Shown: positions 35,567 through 48,986, counted from the first letter of the stretch. The stretch is 64,000 bases of DNA from Phalacrocorax aristotelis (GCF_949628215.1 NC_134283.1:24964975-25028974), one strand, 5' to 3'. Numbers and translations: made by a program. Notes: a model not told the origin generated them from the sequence alone.

Positions 35567-35653
35567 CCAAAAAAAAACCAAACAAACAACAAACCACACC
35601 AAAAAAAAACCCCAACACAATCAAAACCAAACAAACCCCCACCAAAACCCACC
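35567..35653. repeat. A/C-only low-complexity tract
   Basis: About 87 bases made of A and C with a single T (35621). The transcribed (minus) strand is therefore GT-rich, with GGTTTT- and GGGG-type runs. A second, shorter tract of similar composition is at 35901-35963. Origin unknown; possibly degenerate retroelement tails or simple-sequence expansion. Confidence 0.8.
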
Positions 35654-35900
35654 TTTTCACATATTTAAGAAAACTGATAAAACAGAGTTTTGCTCTCCCC
35701 AGCTCAATAAATTCAGGCGTCTTTGTAGGACACAACAGCTTGATGTGTTACCTTCTCGGTCAGAAACTACTATAAGCAGTAGTTTAAAAAGCAGCTTAAA
35801 AAAGGCCCAGGGAGACCCGCGCGGCCCGCTTCAGAGAAAAACGTAGGGAACAGAGCTAGGGACGGCCTGGCAAGGGCTGGTTTAAGAGGGGTGTTTCCTT

Positions 35901-35963
35901 AAGAGAAGAAGAAAAAAAAACCCACAACAACAAAAAACAAAACACCAAACCAAAAAAAGAACA
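35901..35963. repeat. A-rich/AC low-complexity tract
   Basis: Mostly A with C and some G, resembling the tract at 35567-35653 and lying at the edge of the CpG island. No transposon body is attached. Confidence 0.7.
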
Positions 35964-36304
35964 TGTTTATTTTTGCTTGGACAAGCGATACGACAGCAGC
36001 AGGTCTCCCCAGGGCCAGCCCGGGGGCGCCGTGCCCTCAAGCCCGGGTGGGGGCGGGGGACGCCCCTCCAGAGAAGCCCTAGGGCCGCCCCCTCTCCCGC
36101 GACGGAGGGAGGACAGCAGCCTTCCTCAGGGCTTGTCACACCGGGGAACAGCCCTCACCGGCCCCGGGCTGGGCCGCCCCGAGGCGCCGGTGCCGGGCGG
36201 CAACAGCCCCGGCCAGCGACGGGGGACAGCAGCGCCACTCCGGGCCCACCCGCCGCGAGAGGAGGGGCGGCAGCTCACCGCGGTTCGGTTCGGCTCGCCC
36301 CGCC

Positions 36305-36338
36305 AGCCCAGCCCAGCCCAGCCCAGCCCAGCCCAGCC
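36305..36338. repeat. Pentanucleotide AGCCC repeat next to exon 1 donor
   Basis: Six full AGCCC units and a partial seventh (36305-36338). On the transcribed strand this is (GGGCT)n starting about 10 nt after the exon 1 donor GTAAGG, so the nascent RNA could form a G-quadruplex directly behind the 5' splice site. Likely polymorphic in length. Confidence 0.9.
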
Positions 36339-36347
36339 GCCCCTTAC

Positions 36348-36480
36348 CTGCCCCTCTGCCGCCCGGTATTGTGGCCGCGGGGGGAGCGCTCACCCCGGCA
36401 GCCGCTTCCGGCGCCTCCCCTTCCGCCAGCGCTACCACGCTTCCGCTACAGCTTCCGGCGCCGGCCGGGAGAGAGGCTCA
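36348..36480 (-). other. FBXO38: FBXO38 exon 1, non-coding (5' end approximate)
   Basis: Minus-strand sequence in the CpG island ends in a strong donor, GGGGCAG|GTAAGGGG, with the last exon base at 36348. It would splice to the exon 2 acceptor at 33668. No ATG-initiated frame in it continues into exon 2, so it is 5' UTR. The 5' limit is not defined by sequence; I place it between the ETS-type and YY1-type motifs of the promoter, roughly 36440-36530. Confidence 0.6.
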
Positions 36481-36485
36481 GCCCC

Positions 36486-36564
36486 GCCGCCATCTTGGGA
36501 CAGCGGCGGGCGGGGTTCCGCTGCCGACATCTTGAGTGCGGCGTCGCGCCGGAGGCCGCCATGT
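36486..36564 (-). promoter_or_regulatory. Cluster of three YY1-like sites
   Basis: GCCGCCATCTTG at 36486-36497 is a perfect YY1-type motif on the plus strand (CAAGATGGCGGC on the minus strand). GCCGACATCTTG at 36523-36534 differs by one base, and GCCGCCATGT at 36555-36564 matches the core. Such sites near start sites often set transcription direction and start position. Motif match only. Confidence 0.6.
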
Positions 36565-37049
36565 CGGTGGTGGCCACAGCGTGACAGCGGCGGCCGGCCT
36601 CCCGCAGCCCGTCCCGCACAGCCCCGGCCCCCTTGGCCTCACCCCACGTCGCGGCTGGCAAGACGCCCGTCCGCAGCCCGGTGACAGAATAGAGATCGCC
36701 GGCGAGCGATCCGTGCCCGCTGAGCTACAGGGACATAAATTGGGTACGTTGAAAGGGAAGGAATTGAGGAAACCCTGAAAGGTCCGTGAGGCGGTCTGGC
36801 ACAACGGCAGCAGCTACACGCGTGAGGCAGCGTGCCCCTGAGGTGACGTGGATGACAACAGCTCGCTGGCCACAGCGAGCCTCTGAGGTCCCTTCGCACA
36901 TGTAGGGACACTAAAGTAATTTAGAAAAATGATCCCTCAACCCACAGTTCTATATGAACAGAGAAGTAATAGCGATAATATCTCCAGAGGCTTTAGCCCA
37001 GCTAGTTGCCTTTGCAGCATTTTTTGGGTCTGTATTCAGGGTATCTTTT

Positions 37050-37520
37050 AATCATAGGATGGTTTGGGTTGGAAGGGACTTTAGTCCAACCCCCCTGCAG
37101 TGAGCAGGGACATCTCAACTAGATCAGGTTGCTCAGAGCCCCGTCCAACCTGACCTTGAATGTTTCCAGGGATGGGTCATCTACCAGCTCTCTGGGCAAC
37201 CTGTGCTGGAGTTTCACCGCCCTCATTGTAAAAAATTTTTTACCTATGTCCAGTCTAAATCCATCCTTCTTTAGTTTAAAACCGTTACCACTTGTCTCAT
37301 CACAACAGGCCTTGCTAAAAAGATTGTCCCCATCTTTCCTATAGTCCCCTTTGAAGTATTGAGAGGCTACCATAAAGCGTCCCTACAGACTTCTCCAGAC
37401 TGAACAACCCCAACCCTCCCAGCCTGTCCTTGGAGAGGTGCTCCAGCCCTTGGATCATTTTTATGGCCCTCCTCTGGACCTTCTCCAACAGTTCCATGTC
37501 CTTCTTATGTTGTATAATCA
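37050..37520 (-). mobile_element. CR1 LINE, truncated 3' end
   Basis: The left edge (37050-37085, tcataggatggtttgggttg) is the CR1 3' end, and the body reads leftwards. On the minus strand the frames at 37339-37551 and 37119-37373 give the C-terminal reverse-transcriptase remnant (for example [20 protein letters not shown]), interrupted by frame changes. It is 5'-truncated like most avian CR1 copies and not active. It lies about 0.5 kb upstream of the FBXO38 promoter island. Confidence 0.92.
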
Positions 37521-40500
37521 GTGCATTTGGATTGATCCCAGTAGAAATCACAATTTACTAAACATCTTGAAGGCACATTTCATGCAAACCCCAAGGAACT
37601 GAGAAAAAAAAAGAGCAGGCTGTTTGCTTTTTGCAAAGACCAACATGCAAAGAGTCAGTTACTGGTTTAATGATCACCCCACAATAACCCACAATGCTCT
37701 GTTGTAAAATATGAAGTAAGACAATAAACTTCTAGTTTGACTTTACAGAATGAGCAGAGTGAGCCTCAGAAAAGCTATTCAGAAAACCCGCATGTACAGG
37801 ATGCATTGAGACCATCTCTTTTGAAGGATCACAGAGCAAATGAGCATTCACATTTAGCCTGATGTTGCTCTTATTTACTCCAACTGTGAAATGGCTTCAG
37901 GAAGTGTTCCTATTTAACTTTTCCTCTTGCATATTAGAAGCAATTCTCATGACTATAAAATAACTGCTCTGCCCAAGTCTTGTTTCTCTTCATGCCTTGG
38001 CTAACTTCTCACATCATCACTGCTACCTACAAAGACTGCAGGAACTTCTATCAGCTAATGCCTCATAAAAATCTACTTGCAGTCTGGCATGTTACATTCC
38101 TGTAAGGTTCTTTCAGTACTGAGGAGAAAAAGAAGGTAGAAGAAGGCAGCATACAGCAAGAAAAGAATGACCCAGTGACAGGAATGCATGCAGGACAGAC
38201 TAGTTTAAGCCAGGTTCCTGAATCAGAGGAAGTGGTGCCACTGGTGCTATTGCTGAACATAGGGCAGTTGGGAACAGCTGTGCAAAACAGGGACAGACCA
38301 TCTTCTTGTCAATCATTGTGGATTTTAGATGTGTCAACAGCAGCACCCAAAAATTTAGACCCCCAAAATATGGAGAAAGTAGGTAAGTGAGGCCTCCCTG
38401 CTCTGAAAAGGCAGAGAAAGGAAACAGTAGTTCATTCAATAGAAGGATTCAAGTCTAGCAATACTTGTTCCATCCCTCCCTCCCCAAAGGCAGGGGGGCA
38501 TGCATTCGGTGGCAATAAGATAAGACTGCCAAAAGGCCACAAGAGAGACTAAATCAAATTAAGGAATTTGGGCAGGGCAGTTTGGTTTAACTGTCATTTA
38601 AACTTACATATAAACAGACTATATGAATTGTTAAGTGGTTACAAGATAGACAACAGAAAGAAGACACACCTTTTTTTTTCCTTAAGAGAAGCCTAGTAAC
38701 TTATCACATAGATCAGTTATACATAGATCTTTGAAAGTAGTTTCATGGTTCTATTTCTTTGTCTCCAATGCTACATATGAGCAAGTTTAGCCTTTTAGGC
38801 ACTCAAGGATATCTAAACTAAAACCCAAGGCAAAGCAATTAGAAACTAGAGATGCTGAGCCATCAATAAAAATACTGTTCTGGTCTTGATCAAATTTGAA
38901 ATAGCACACTGTATTACATGTAGTATTTTACTGAGTTTACAAAGTTAAGAGGCTATTTTTTCTTTAATATTGGAGCATTAGCTTTGCTTCCTTTTCTGCA
39001 GGGTTTTGAAGCCTCATTTATAGCTGATGGAAGCTATTTGGTCATACATACAAGTTTAGATTTTAAGAAGGTCTCATAACTTATTTCTGTAACACAATTA
39101 TTATTAAATCAAAAAGGAGAGACCTGAGGGAATTAACACATTCCTTTATACTTTAAAGAAAAAGTCTACAACCCACAGACTCTCAATATTTACCAGTCTC
39201 CAAAAGAGATGTTTAAAAACTTTAATATTCTGAGACAATGAACACATAGAGAGCATTCCCAACCAATGACAAAGTTAGGCACTAACTACATATGAAGTGG
39301 CTAGCAAAACCTCATCAACATTTCAAAACTTAAAGCTTCTAAGGGAACAACTTATTAAATACCCATCTAGCTCCAAACAGAAACTTCAAGCTGAGAAAAA
39401 TTACTGTAACACCTCATTAACAATTTATGCATCACTTTCCTTGTACCTGCTCCTACCCCATCAATATAGTTCCTAGGAGAAAGGGGGGGAAGAAAAAAAT
39501 CTTATAGCATACCCTAACCACAAACACACCACCATTTTCTCCCAAGACTAGTCTTTCTCTCCATATTTATAAGAAATTGGTACCTAATGTGTCTCACCTG
39601 CATCACTGAGTCAGCAGCTAGTATTTTGCTCCTCTCTCCACAGCTGATATTGGTAAAAGTGAATCAAAGGGATTCTGACATACAGGGTTCCTTCTACATG
39701 TCAGTAGTGTCTTCACCCAGGTATAAATATCTATCCTCACATTTTTGTGCCTTCTATACATAGAAATTTTCTTTTTTAACAATGTTAAACTTTGAAAGAA
39801 TTACTTCTATTTTCTGATATGCATATGTACCTCTTCACCCTGAAAAAGCTCAAGAACGTTTTATAAAAACTTTGGGATTACCATAGCACTGATATGGTAA
39901 AAATATTTCCTTCTGTTGCTAATACTTGCTGTTGTCTGCCAGTTTTATTGGAATGCTACCATACTGTCTTTATTCATACCTGGATGTTACAACTCATATC
40001 TGCGCTGGCCAAGTGTTTGGCCATAACTTATAGTTTAAATATAGAGGATTCTGGGACTACATGTCTTTTCCCTTTAAGGAAGGTGGTCTCAGCTTGGACA
40101 ATTACATACCTGTTTGCAATAGTACAAAGTTACCAGATCCTTAGTGCTCTTGGCAGTCATGAAGGTTTACAAAGTCATGAAATCACTTCTCACTAATTCT
40201 TTAATTAGGGAAGAGTTTATGGAAAAGGATGATGCATGCATTTGTAAAACAGATTTGCTGCTGTGAGCTTGAAGTAAGTTTATTCACAGGAGAAAATGCT
40301 TTTCTAGTGGCACTTGGACCCTTCTGAATTATATTTATTTACAGTTTCATAAATGGGAAGTCCATCTGCTGCCAAGGTGTTTTGGTTTTACAGAGTGGAA
40401 CTGTCTTATCTTCCCAGACTACAAGCTACTCAGGGCTGCCTTCAGTTGACCTGGCTGATGGAAGCTGTTGTGATTTCCTCCAGCGAGAACGAGAGTTCAG

Positions 40501-43500
40501 CTGCCCAGTGACCCCATTCAGAATAGCCATGTTTGCTTTGGTTGCTTGAAAACATGGAGGCGTTGCTTAGAAATTCATGTAAACTACTGGCTATTTAATT
40601 TCATACAAGTGACAAGGGATATCAGTTTCTGTCAGTTTGTGGGAGATTACAGGCAGCCCTTTGTGGAAGAGTGTGCTGGTGGCATTGAGAGGTGCAGTCT
40701 GCTGACAATCACCACATGCACCTCTCCTTTAAGAGGGTGCCGAATCGGCTAAAACAACAGGCCTGAGAGTCTGTGCTGGATGTCAGAATGCAAAAATAAA
40801 ACAGCTTCCATAATTGCAATAAATTCTTAGTAAGGTATATAACAAAAAAATCAAATAGTGTAGCATCTCAGTGTCTGCACTCTTGCCTCAGGCAGGCATG
40901 GGGTGAAAGGCAATAGGCACAGGGGTGATGTTCTGTGATTTCACAGATTTACAAAAGGATTCAAGGAAACTGTGTCTTCCTTTGAGCTTCTGATTTTTTT
41001 TTCCTGCTCAGACACCTTCTATAAGACTTGGACTCAGAAGGGAACTATAGATAAATGTATATTTGGAGTTGGGAGGTGGAAAGAAATTTGCAGCCTTCTG
41101 CTTCAGGGTAGGTAGGGTTAGGACTGGGGTAGGGAACTGAGGGCCTTCAGAGCTGGGATTAAACTGGGTTCCTGCTCATTGTGGGAGAGAGGTAAGGGCT
41201 GGGGCCGGGATGAGCTACAATGCAACGCTTGTTGGGAACTGGGAGGGAACTCCCTTGTTTCGTCATTCCCCTGTTTGGAAGGGTGTGAGTCCTTCTCTGT
41301 CAAAATCCTCAAGCCCTCCTGTAAAGTGTCACTGAAGTGCAGTCTATGGAAGTAACAGCAGATTCAGTCCTTGCAGTGATGGGCTTGTCCACTGCCAAGG
41401 TGGAAACCAGCCACGAGAGTGGATACAGCAGCAGGAACAAATGTGTCCTTCTTTTGTTATGCTCTGTGTCATGTGAAATCATCTTCCTTTCAGCACACTC
41501 AGAAAGGGTAGAGGTATGCTGGTGGGAGGCCAGCAGCTGCAGATGTGCTATGCTTCTCCCAGGAGATGGCACCTCAGTGGCATGGATGGAAAACAGCCAT
41601 CTCCCTGCCCCTCTACCTTCAGTTGCTGCTTCTGGGAGGTCTGAAAGAACATGGTCATAGCTTGGCCAAATTAGCATAAAGTTTGTGTGTCACACTTCTC
41701 TGTAAAGAGGGGCTATTATTCTTTGAGGAATTAACCTTTGGGAATGAGATACTAGAGCTGTCATGCTTGTAGCTAATGCTTTCTGATTTCCTGTTATACC
41801 TGAGAATTTCTAGGCCTAACAAGGGGAAAGCTTCGTAATTAGTGATCCCTGTGACCATCTTGTGCTGGAATTTTATGAGTCCAATTGGGAAAGAAAATTT
41901 TTTAGATCTTTCCAGTTTTTCAGATTTTAGATGTGTATCTCTCTGTGTTTGCTTGTGTCTCAATAGTTTAACACACCTTATGTCCCACAGAATTGGAAAA
42001 ATAGCCCTTTATGGATAGTTGATAAGTTAATTCACATGTAACTCACAGTGTACGTAACTTGCTTACAAAGCTTTGCATTATTAGAAATTGTCCAAACTGT
42101 CAAAGAATTTATGTTCTATAATGTAAAAGTTGACTATCGTGTTATGAGTTATCCAAGGACAGATGGATGCACAGTTTGGATTACTATTTGAATTTGATCA
42201 TGCCTCCTTCTGAGTGATTCCTGAGGAAGATCGTTACTGCCTCAGTTTCCCAGTTTCTCAAGGAACTGAATCCCAGAACCCAACTGTTATCAGACTTTAG
42301 CTGTTTTGATCACAGTCTTTTATCTTCTGCAAAACAGAGAGGAAATTTTGCTTCTTAATGATTTTTGCAAGGAAATCTGTAATATATGAAACTGAGGAAC
42401 AGGGTAAAAAAGAGCCAAAATTTATATATGGATTTGTTCAGGCATTAGTCCAAGCAACAAAGGTCATCAGGGTGTACCTAGGAGAAGTAAGGATGGTAAA
42501 ATTGAATAATGTTCTCTGAAGAATATCAGAGCTCATTTCATTTCAATTCACTTTAGTATTAGTCAAATGTTTTACATTGATGGTTGCTTCATCTGAATTG
42601 GAGGGAAAAAAGTGAGACAATGATTAGAGTTGTCATAGTGATAGGTGAAGTATGAAAGCCGAAACAGAACAGAAGAAAACTAGAGATAATGAGCTCCATG
42701 CCACAGAGAATGGTTGGAATCGCCTTTTTGGGAAAAATTCCTAGACAAGACTGTCAGTCTCACATTTCTTGACAATCATCATGAATTTTTGTTTTGTTTT
42801 ATTTTTCATGACAGATACATATTTTTCTCCATGTGGCTTGTTAAACCCAGGAGAAGACCCTTTCTCTTGTAAGTGAATATGTAAAATCCTATAAACATTT
42901 TTTCATTAAAAATATATGTCTTTCCTCAGACACCAGTTTCTTTTCCTGCTTCTTTATTAGTACACTCTATGTGTGTTGGTTGTTGCACATTACTGAAATA
43001 CATAGCTTTGGTACTCTGATGTTCTGCACTGTAATTTTTAAAGCTTTGGGGAGAGAGGGCAATATATCTGTTTAAACAGAGCAGGTGGGAACCTGCATGT
43101 TTTGTGCAAAGATAATGGGACAGCATTCCAATCTCCTTTACTGTTAACGGTGTCAAATCTGGTAAGAAAAAATATTTTTTCTATCTTTTTCTAAGTTTTC
43201 AATGCTAATGTGATCAGAGTTAATTTAGCACCATATCCTGATTGTTCAACCATTCTCTTAGCTCAAGACTTGCTTTTTTTCCTCTCCCATCTATTTTTTT
43301 CATATTGGAGCTGGCTGAAGGATGTTCCAAAGCCAGATATTGCCATGAAAATACAAATTCAATAAACGCGTAAACTTTTAAGATGCCTTCTTGACACATG
43401 TCTGAAATAAAGAGTGCTAAGTGTTGGCAACTTCATTTGTATTTTGGTGGTGACTTTTTTTTTTTTTTTGCCAGTTGTATTTGCAGCCACAAGTTACAGA

Positions 43501-46500
43501 GTCTTCTAGAGTAAGATCTTATGACCTTAAGATCAAATAGTTGAAAACATCTTCTGCTTACATTCTCTAAGTTGTGACACTGAGGGCCTGTTTTTTTCCA
43601 AATACTTAGTATTATTAGAAGATTCAAAACACCAAATAACTGTAGTAGCTGGAAACACTCAACAAGCATGAGATAACATTTGAGCTATTTAGTGCAAACA
43701 GCCTGAGCGCTATCACACTGGTTTTAGAGCAGGGTTAGAATGCAGGTCACCAGGCTGACCAAGACACCATAATGAAGCCAGTCGAATGTGAATTATATTC
43801 CATTATACCTCACTAGTCAGTCACTTGGTATTCTTCAATCCAGAGACATGGGATTCTGGTCTGATCTAAAGAATGATTTATGTAATAGTAACTGTAGAGC
43901 ATGGCTGGCAATTTTTCATGTTGCCCTTGATGTCTTTGAGATGGTAATTGCTAGTGTAGGAGTCAGGAGATCTGGATGTTGGTTCCGGCTCACGCATACA
44001 TCTCTGATATATAAGAGGTTTTGATTGAAGTGGCCACATTCCTCCTCAACAGTTTGCTTTCTAGGTCAATCTCTGAGTTCTTAGGGGCAGGGTCCATCTC
44101 TTATACGGAGCACATAGAGGACCTAGCACCAGTACTTTTCATCTGCTGCACTTAACATGCTTGAACAATGACAGTAACAACAATATCAGAAAATACAGTG
44201 CAGGCTTTCTGGACAAGTAATGTAGCTTTGTATGGCACTGGCATTTTCTTCTTCAGGAGTCCAACCCATCTGATTTTCAGGCCTGTATTTCATTACTTCT
44301 TGTCACAGACATGAAAAACAAAATGTCGTAAGACCCTACAGTGAAAGCCCTTCATTCTCCTCCACTTATAACTAGATTCATCGATGATATGTGAGTAGCT
44401 TTTCAGTGCTGAGTTTTGAAAACTCTGATCCTCAATGAGTGCAAGGAGATCTGTTCTATTTTTCAATTCAATGCCAATATCTGGCTAGCTCTATTTTATT
44501 TTCTAACAAACAGGATCTGAGCATGTTTCATCAGCTCACTCAAGCTACATACATTTTTCCTTCCCCATATTTCTATGTCATTGCTCCGTCACACAAACCT
44601 GACTGTCCAGATTGTCCGGCTGCTTCAGCATTTTCTTCAGATGTCATTTACAGCAATTTGCAAATCATGTTCTTTGCTCTGGTATGTGGCAAAAGCTGGA
44701 ATGCTTCTCAGCATTATCTGCAGCTATGGGCCAGCACATGATGCTAGCAGGAGCTGATAAAATGCACAAGCGCTCCATGTTGGAGAGTATTGCTTTTCGG
44801 CTGTTCACGTCGACTGTTTCATGTCAGAAGTTATCAGAAAGGAATTAGAGTCCCAGGGGTCTGTGGAAGATGATGATGTCTGTGGTGGACTATTTTAGAC
44901 CTCTAACTTACAGGGTTCTGAATCACCCTTGTGGATGTGCATTGGCTGCATGGGAAACCTAGTATCTTAGGTTGGGCCACAAACACTGTCAGTTAAATAT
45001 GTCAATATACTAAAGCAGATGGTGTGAATATCCACTTAGGCTATAACAAGCCAAGCTAGAAAGCAGAAAATGTTCCCAAATTGTCTGCTGGGTTTTCTGA
45101 CATCATGATGGAACATCAAATCTTTGTTTTCTCATTTGGATCATTGTCAGTCAAGACACATCCAGGGTAAATTGAACTGTTTTGAGAATCTTTTTAGGTT
45201 GATTGTCCAGACCCACAAGCCTTTGAGCTATGAGAAACTTTTACAATATTACCTTGCTCATCTGCATTCCTACTGCCTAATTGCTGAGACCTGGTTTCTA
45301 GATAAACAGAATTCATGATAGTGATGGTTTTAGTCTGTATCCTAGGATAGACAGAAGAATGTTCTGCTAACATCTTCCATTAATCCCTCTCATTCAGTAC
45401 TACTCTTTTAACAGGGAACAAGACTAGTTGATGAGCAGTAACATTTCATACTGGCAGATTTTTTGCTGCCACTGATTTAAGTTGAATTTCAGTACCAGCC
45501 TACATTCTCATGTAGTCAGAGTCACCTGACTAGCCTCTTTCACCAGTCCATGCTCATAGCCCTTAAGTCTTGCTGGTCTTGTGCCAGAGGTCATGAGCAC
45601 TTGTGGCTTTAACCAACAGTTTCTTATTACCTTAGCACAGACTTACAATTAATCTTTTTACCAGCAACATATCTAATTAATGCTGGAGGTACTAATGTGA
45701 GCAGTCTAGCTAAAGAAAGAAAAAATGCACAGAAAGTACCTGATCTGGTAGTCTGGTGACAACAGAGGATTTTTATTGCATTGCTTTTCTAGTCAAATGA
45801 CTTACCTGCCACTTAAAGACATGGCAACTTTACTAGACTCGTGAAGATTTTTAGAAAATATTTCAGTAGTATCTAATGTCCCTATCTTTGGCCAGGTAAA
45901 AATGAAAAAACCCCTCTAATGTCAGTTTACATCAGTATTCTCATAATATATGCCACCATTCTAGTATTGTCCATCATTTATTCACGGAAGTTCACGCTGG
46001 GTTGAAAGAGACTGGGGAGATAACCATATAAACTCCTAAAAAAATCCACATTAGTTTGTGTTAGAATTACAAGATTTTCCAGCCTCTTTATTTCATAGAG
46101 AAGATAAAATCCTTTATTAGTGATTCAGTCAGCCTGCAGGATTCTTGAGTACATGGCTTAGCTGAATATGTGGACTCCACTAAGCAGTCATGGGAAAAGA
46201 AAGAAGGCAGGATGGTCAATGTGTGTTTTACTACATTTTTTTTTTCAGCTAACAGATGTATCCTTAGGAATCAGCAAAGATTATATTGCTCTGGTTTGTG
46301 CACTAAAGTAAGCCTGAGGACATAATGAGAAGGAATGGACAAGTACTCTCCAGCTTCCTTATTTAAAGTCTTCCCTGAGCTTTTTTCTCCTGAAGGTTTC
46401 CTCCCATTTTTCCTAAGATTTGTAGTATTTGTTACATTTCACCGTAAGCTTCCCTTGTTATGATAATGTATTTTACCTTCCATAAAAAATAATCCTCTTC

Positions 46501-48986
46501 AACTTAAATTCCATTGCTTCTCAGCATTTGATATATTCATCTCTGGTATCCTCTCTCTACCTTCTGTCTTCCCTTTCTCTTTTAGGTGTCAGAATGCAGG
46601 CTAACGGAGAGGAAGAGATGAACAAAATTAAAGAGATTTTATGGGATGTTAAACTCTAGTCAATATGTGTTGATCTCTGGTAGATTCCTGTTGTTGTGTT
46701 AAAACACTGTCCATTGGTTCTGCTTGACATTCACCCATCTTCCCATAGTACTGTCACTGCCACCATCTGAAAATGCTTGAACATGCCAAATTTCTTAATC
46801 TGTGATTTGTTACATCCGTTCTTCACTAATGTAGAAGGAAGGTCTGCTTTCCAAAGCAACCATGAGTGTAACTTACATATGAAAATGTCATTCTGATAAC
46901 TTGCTTCAGTCTTATGAAAAAATTATTTTAAACATACCCATGAGAACAGTTCATAGCAAGGTAAACTTCCCACAATCAGAAAGTATTAATGATGGAGGGA
47001 CTAAATAAAGAAATATATGTGATAGAAACCTGCTTACTGTCTGGAGGCTCTCTTTTTTAACTATGAAATGAACATTTGGTTTCATGGAAATGGCCTTTAT
47101 TAACTAAGCCTTTGTTAACAACGTGCAAAGATGAAGAATGTCACTGTGATTTGCTTTGCCATCTTTTCTGGAATAACAACAATAAGCTGGCATTGTAGGG
47201 AACCACAGCTTGTTCATAATGAACTGTGCTTTTTGTTTCATGAAGAACATGGCCTGTGAAGATGAGCCCCTCCACCACTTCCCCCCACTCACACCACACA
47301 TAAAGTTTGATTCTACTGAAAGGAATACACCAAGCAGAAACACAGTCTGGGAGGTACCATGAAGAGAGTGACCACACTCCTCACTCTAGGAGCTTTGTGT
47401 TCCTCACATACTTGTGTGATCTGCCATTCAGAGCAGTAGTCTGTCCTTTGACACATGAAGATGCTAATTAATCCTGACTTTAGTTACAAAGAGAAGGGGG
47501 CTGTGGTCTATGCAGAAACTCTTCATCCATCTTCTTTAGTCTCAGTGTTTAGGTCTGCAGTTTTATCCTGGCACTTGGCTAAGACTGCTGTTCTAAACTG
47601 ATAGCCTCAACAGAACATCAAAGTGAGTATTTTCTGCTTATGCATTGCCTAGAAAATAACATGCCCATTGTGTCCTTTCTGAAAGATGAGAGTTAAAGCC
47701 AAGGTTACAGGTAGGCTCCCATCAGTTTCAGTGGCCTTTGAATGATCTGGAGAGTTGAGAAGGTTTTTGATGTACTAAGAGCACCCCTGTCCATTAGAAA
47801 GGAGTCTGAAGCCTCCCACAGTGGCAAATAAGCCCCACTCCATCCCAGAAACAGTCCTCAGGTTCCTGTCTGCTACCCATGGTTTCATGGCACACATCAG
47901 TGTCTGGGAATAGCATATAATAATGTTAAGAAATCCATCTGGCCAAGATTTACATAACATTCAGTAGCTACTGCTATTTTGTATACCCTTGACTGACTAC
48001 TCAAGTGTAAATGACATAAACTAGCTTAATAATGAAGATAATAAGGGTGTAAGAGCGGAACAGAAATTTCTTCAGGTCTGAAAACAGCCAATTTATCAGA
48101 AGTGAACAGAGTCATTAATGGTCACATTTAAATGACAGGATTTAACAGAGACACTGCTATGAAGCTTGTACACTCTTACCGTTTACCAGATTTGTTTCAT
48201 TTGAAGAAAAAAAAAGAGCCAGATTATAGGGTAAATTCCAGTAACATGAGGCCATCTAGAGCATATTATCCACGTTACAATTTTTGTCTTCTGGGCTTTG
48301 TTTTTTTTGCCTCTGGCCCTAGCTCCTGCTCTGTGATTATTTTCTGTAACTTGGGAAATATCTCATTTGTGAATAATAGATGCAATAAACTTATTCGCTA
48401 GAAAGGTCACCATGGACAAAAAAAAGTGTCAACGTCTATTTTAATAATCATGCAAACTAAGTAGCTAAACAACACACATCAATTAGATTTGTACAAAGTT
48501 ACAAGAAAAATGAGCGTTTAAAGTTTAGCTACAAAACTGGAAGAGTCCAAGCACTGCCTAGGAAAGCTGAACCCTTTGAAAAGAAACATCTGCAAAAGTT
48601 TCTGGTTAAATGAAAAGAAAACACTTCAACAAGGGCAGCAGAGGCAATGCCTGCGCTGACCGACTTGTGTCTGCCAAAATCAGGTGGCATTGCCAGAAGA
48701 TTTGAACATTAACCATGGAGACAAATATATGATGAAGGGCTCATGTGAAAATGAGAATATGGGAATGCTCCTGAGAATCCTGAGGAAACATTTTGCAGGG
48801 AGGACAGAAGTGTCAATCCCAACACTCAGAGGCAGAGAGAAGCAACAAATGAGAAAGCGCAACTGAAAAGCCTACTTTGTGCTTTGTTCACCATCATCAG
48901 AACAGGCAGGATGAATGAAATTAAATTAAGAGATTGTGATAAGGCAGTGTAAAGCTGTTCTCGGCACTATGTGATGCAGAATTCAT
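37521..48986. other. Intergenic stretch between FBXO38 promoter and SPINK gene
   Basis: About 11.5 kb with no exon chain, RNA gene or further CR1 that I can recognise. Open frames (longest 41309-41677 minus and 41337-41660 plus, overlapping each other) show no domain. The 3' UTR of the SPINK gene enters from the right, but its end is unclear; an ATTAAA on the minus strand lies near 48440. I looked for extra Kazal exons (CGSDG-like on either strand) and found none. Confidence 0.45.

Larger units (their letters stand above)
33669..36347 (-). other. FBXO38 intron 1
   Basis: A 2.7-kb intron separating the non-coding first exon from the exon with the start codon. It holds two A/C-rich tracts (35567-35653 and 35901-35963) and the downstream part of the CpG island. 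No alternative coding exon was recognised. Confidence 0.55.
35985..36830. promoter_or_regulatory. CpG-island promoter of FBXO38
   Basis: About 850 bp of GC- and CpG-dense sequence around exon 1, with abrupt AT-rich flanks. On the minus strand it carries several ETS-type CCGGAAG motifs (within 36395-36470) and YY1-type AAGATGGC motifs (36486-36534), with no TATA box. This is the usual make-up of a broadly expressed TATA-less promoter. Open frames on the plus strand here are a composition effect. Confidence 0.85.

Noticed and set aside
35973-36804. Long open frames (up to 235 codons) in the FBXO38 CpG island, plus and minus strand.
   Set aside because: GC-rich sequence has few stops; the predicted peptides are Pro/Arg/Gly-rich with no family resemblance, and the region is the promoter and non-coding first exon of FBXO38.
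40546-40752. Cys-containing plus-strand frame (…FCQFVGDYRQ…) considered as a small inhibitor domain.
   Set aside because: Cys spacing fits neither Kazal nor Kunitz nor other small-inhibitor patterns I know, and no signal-peptide exon is nearby.
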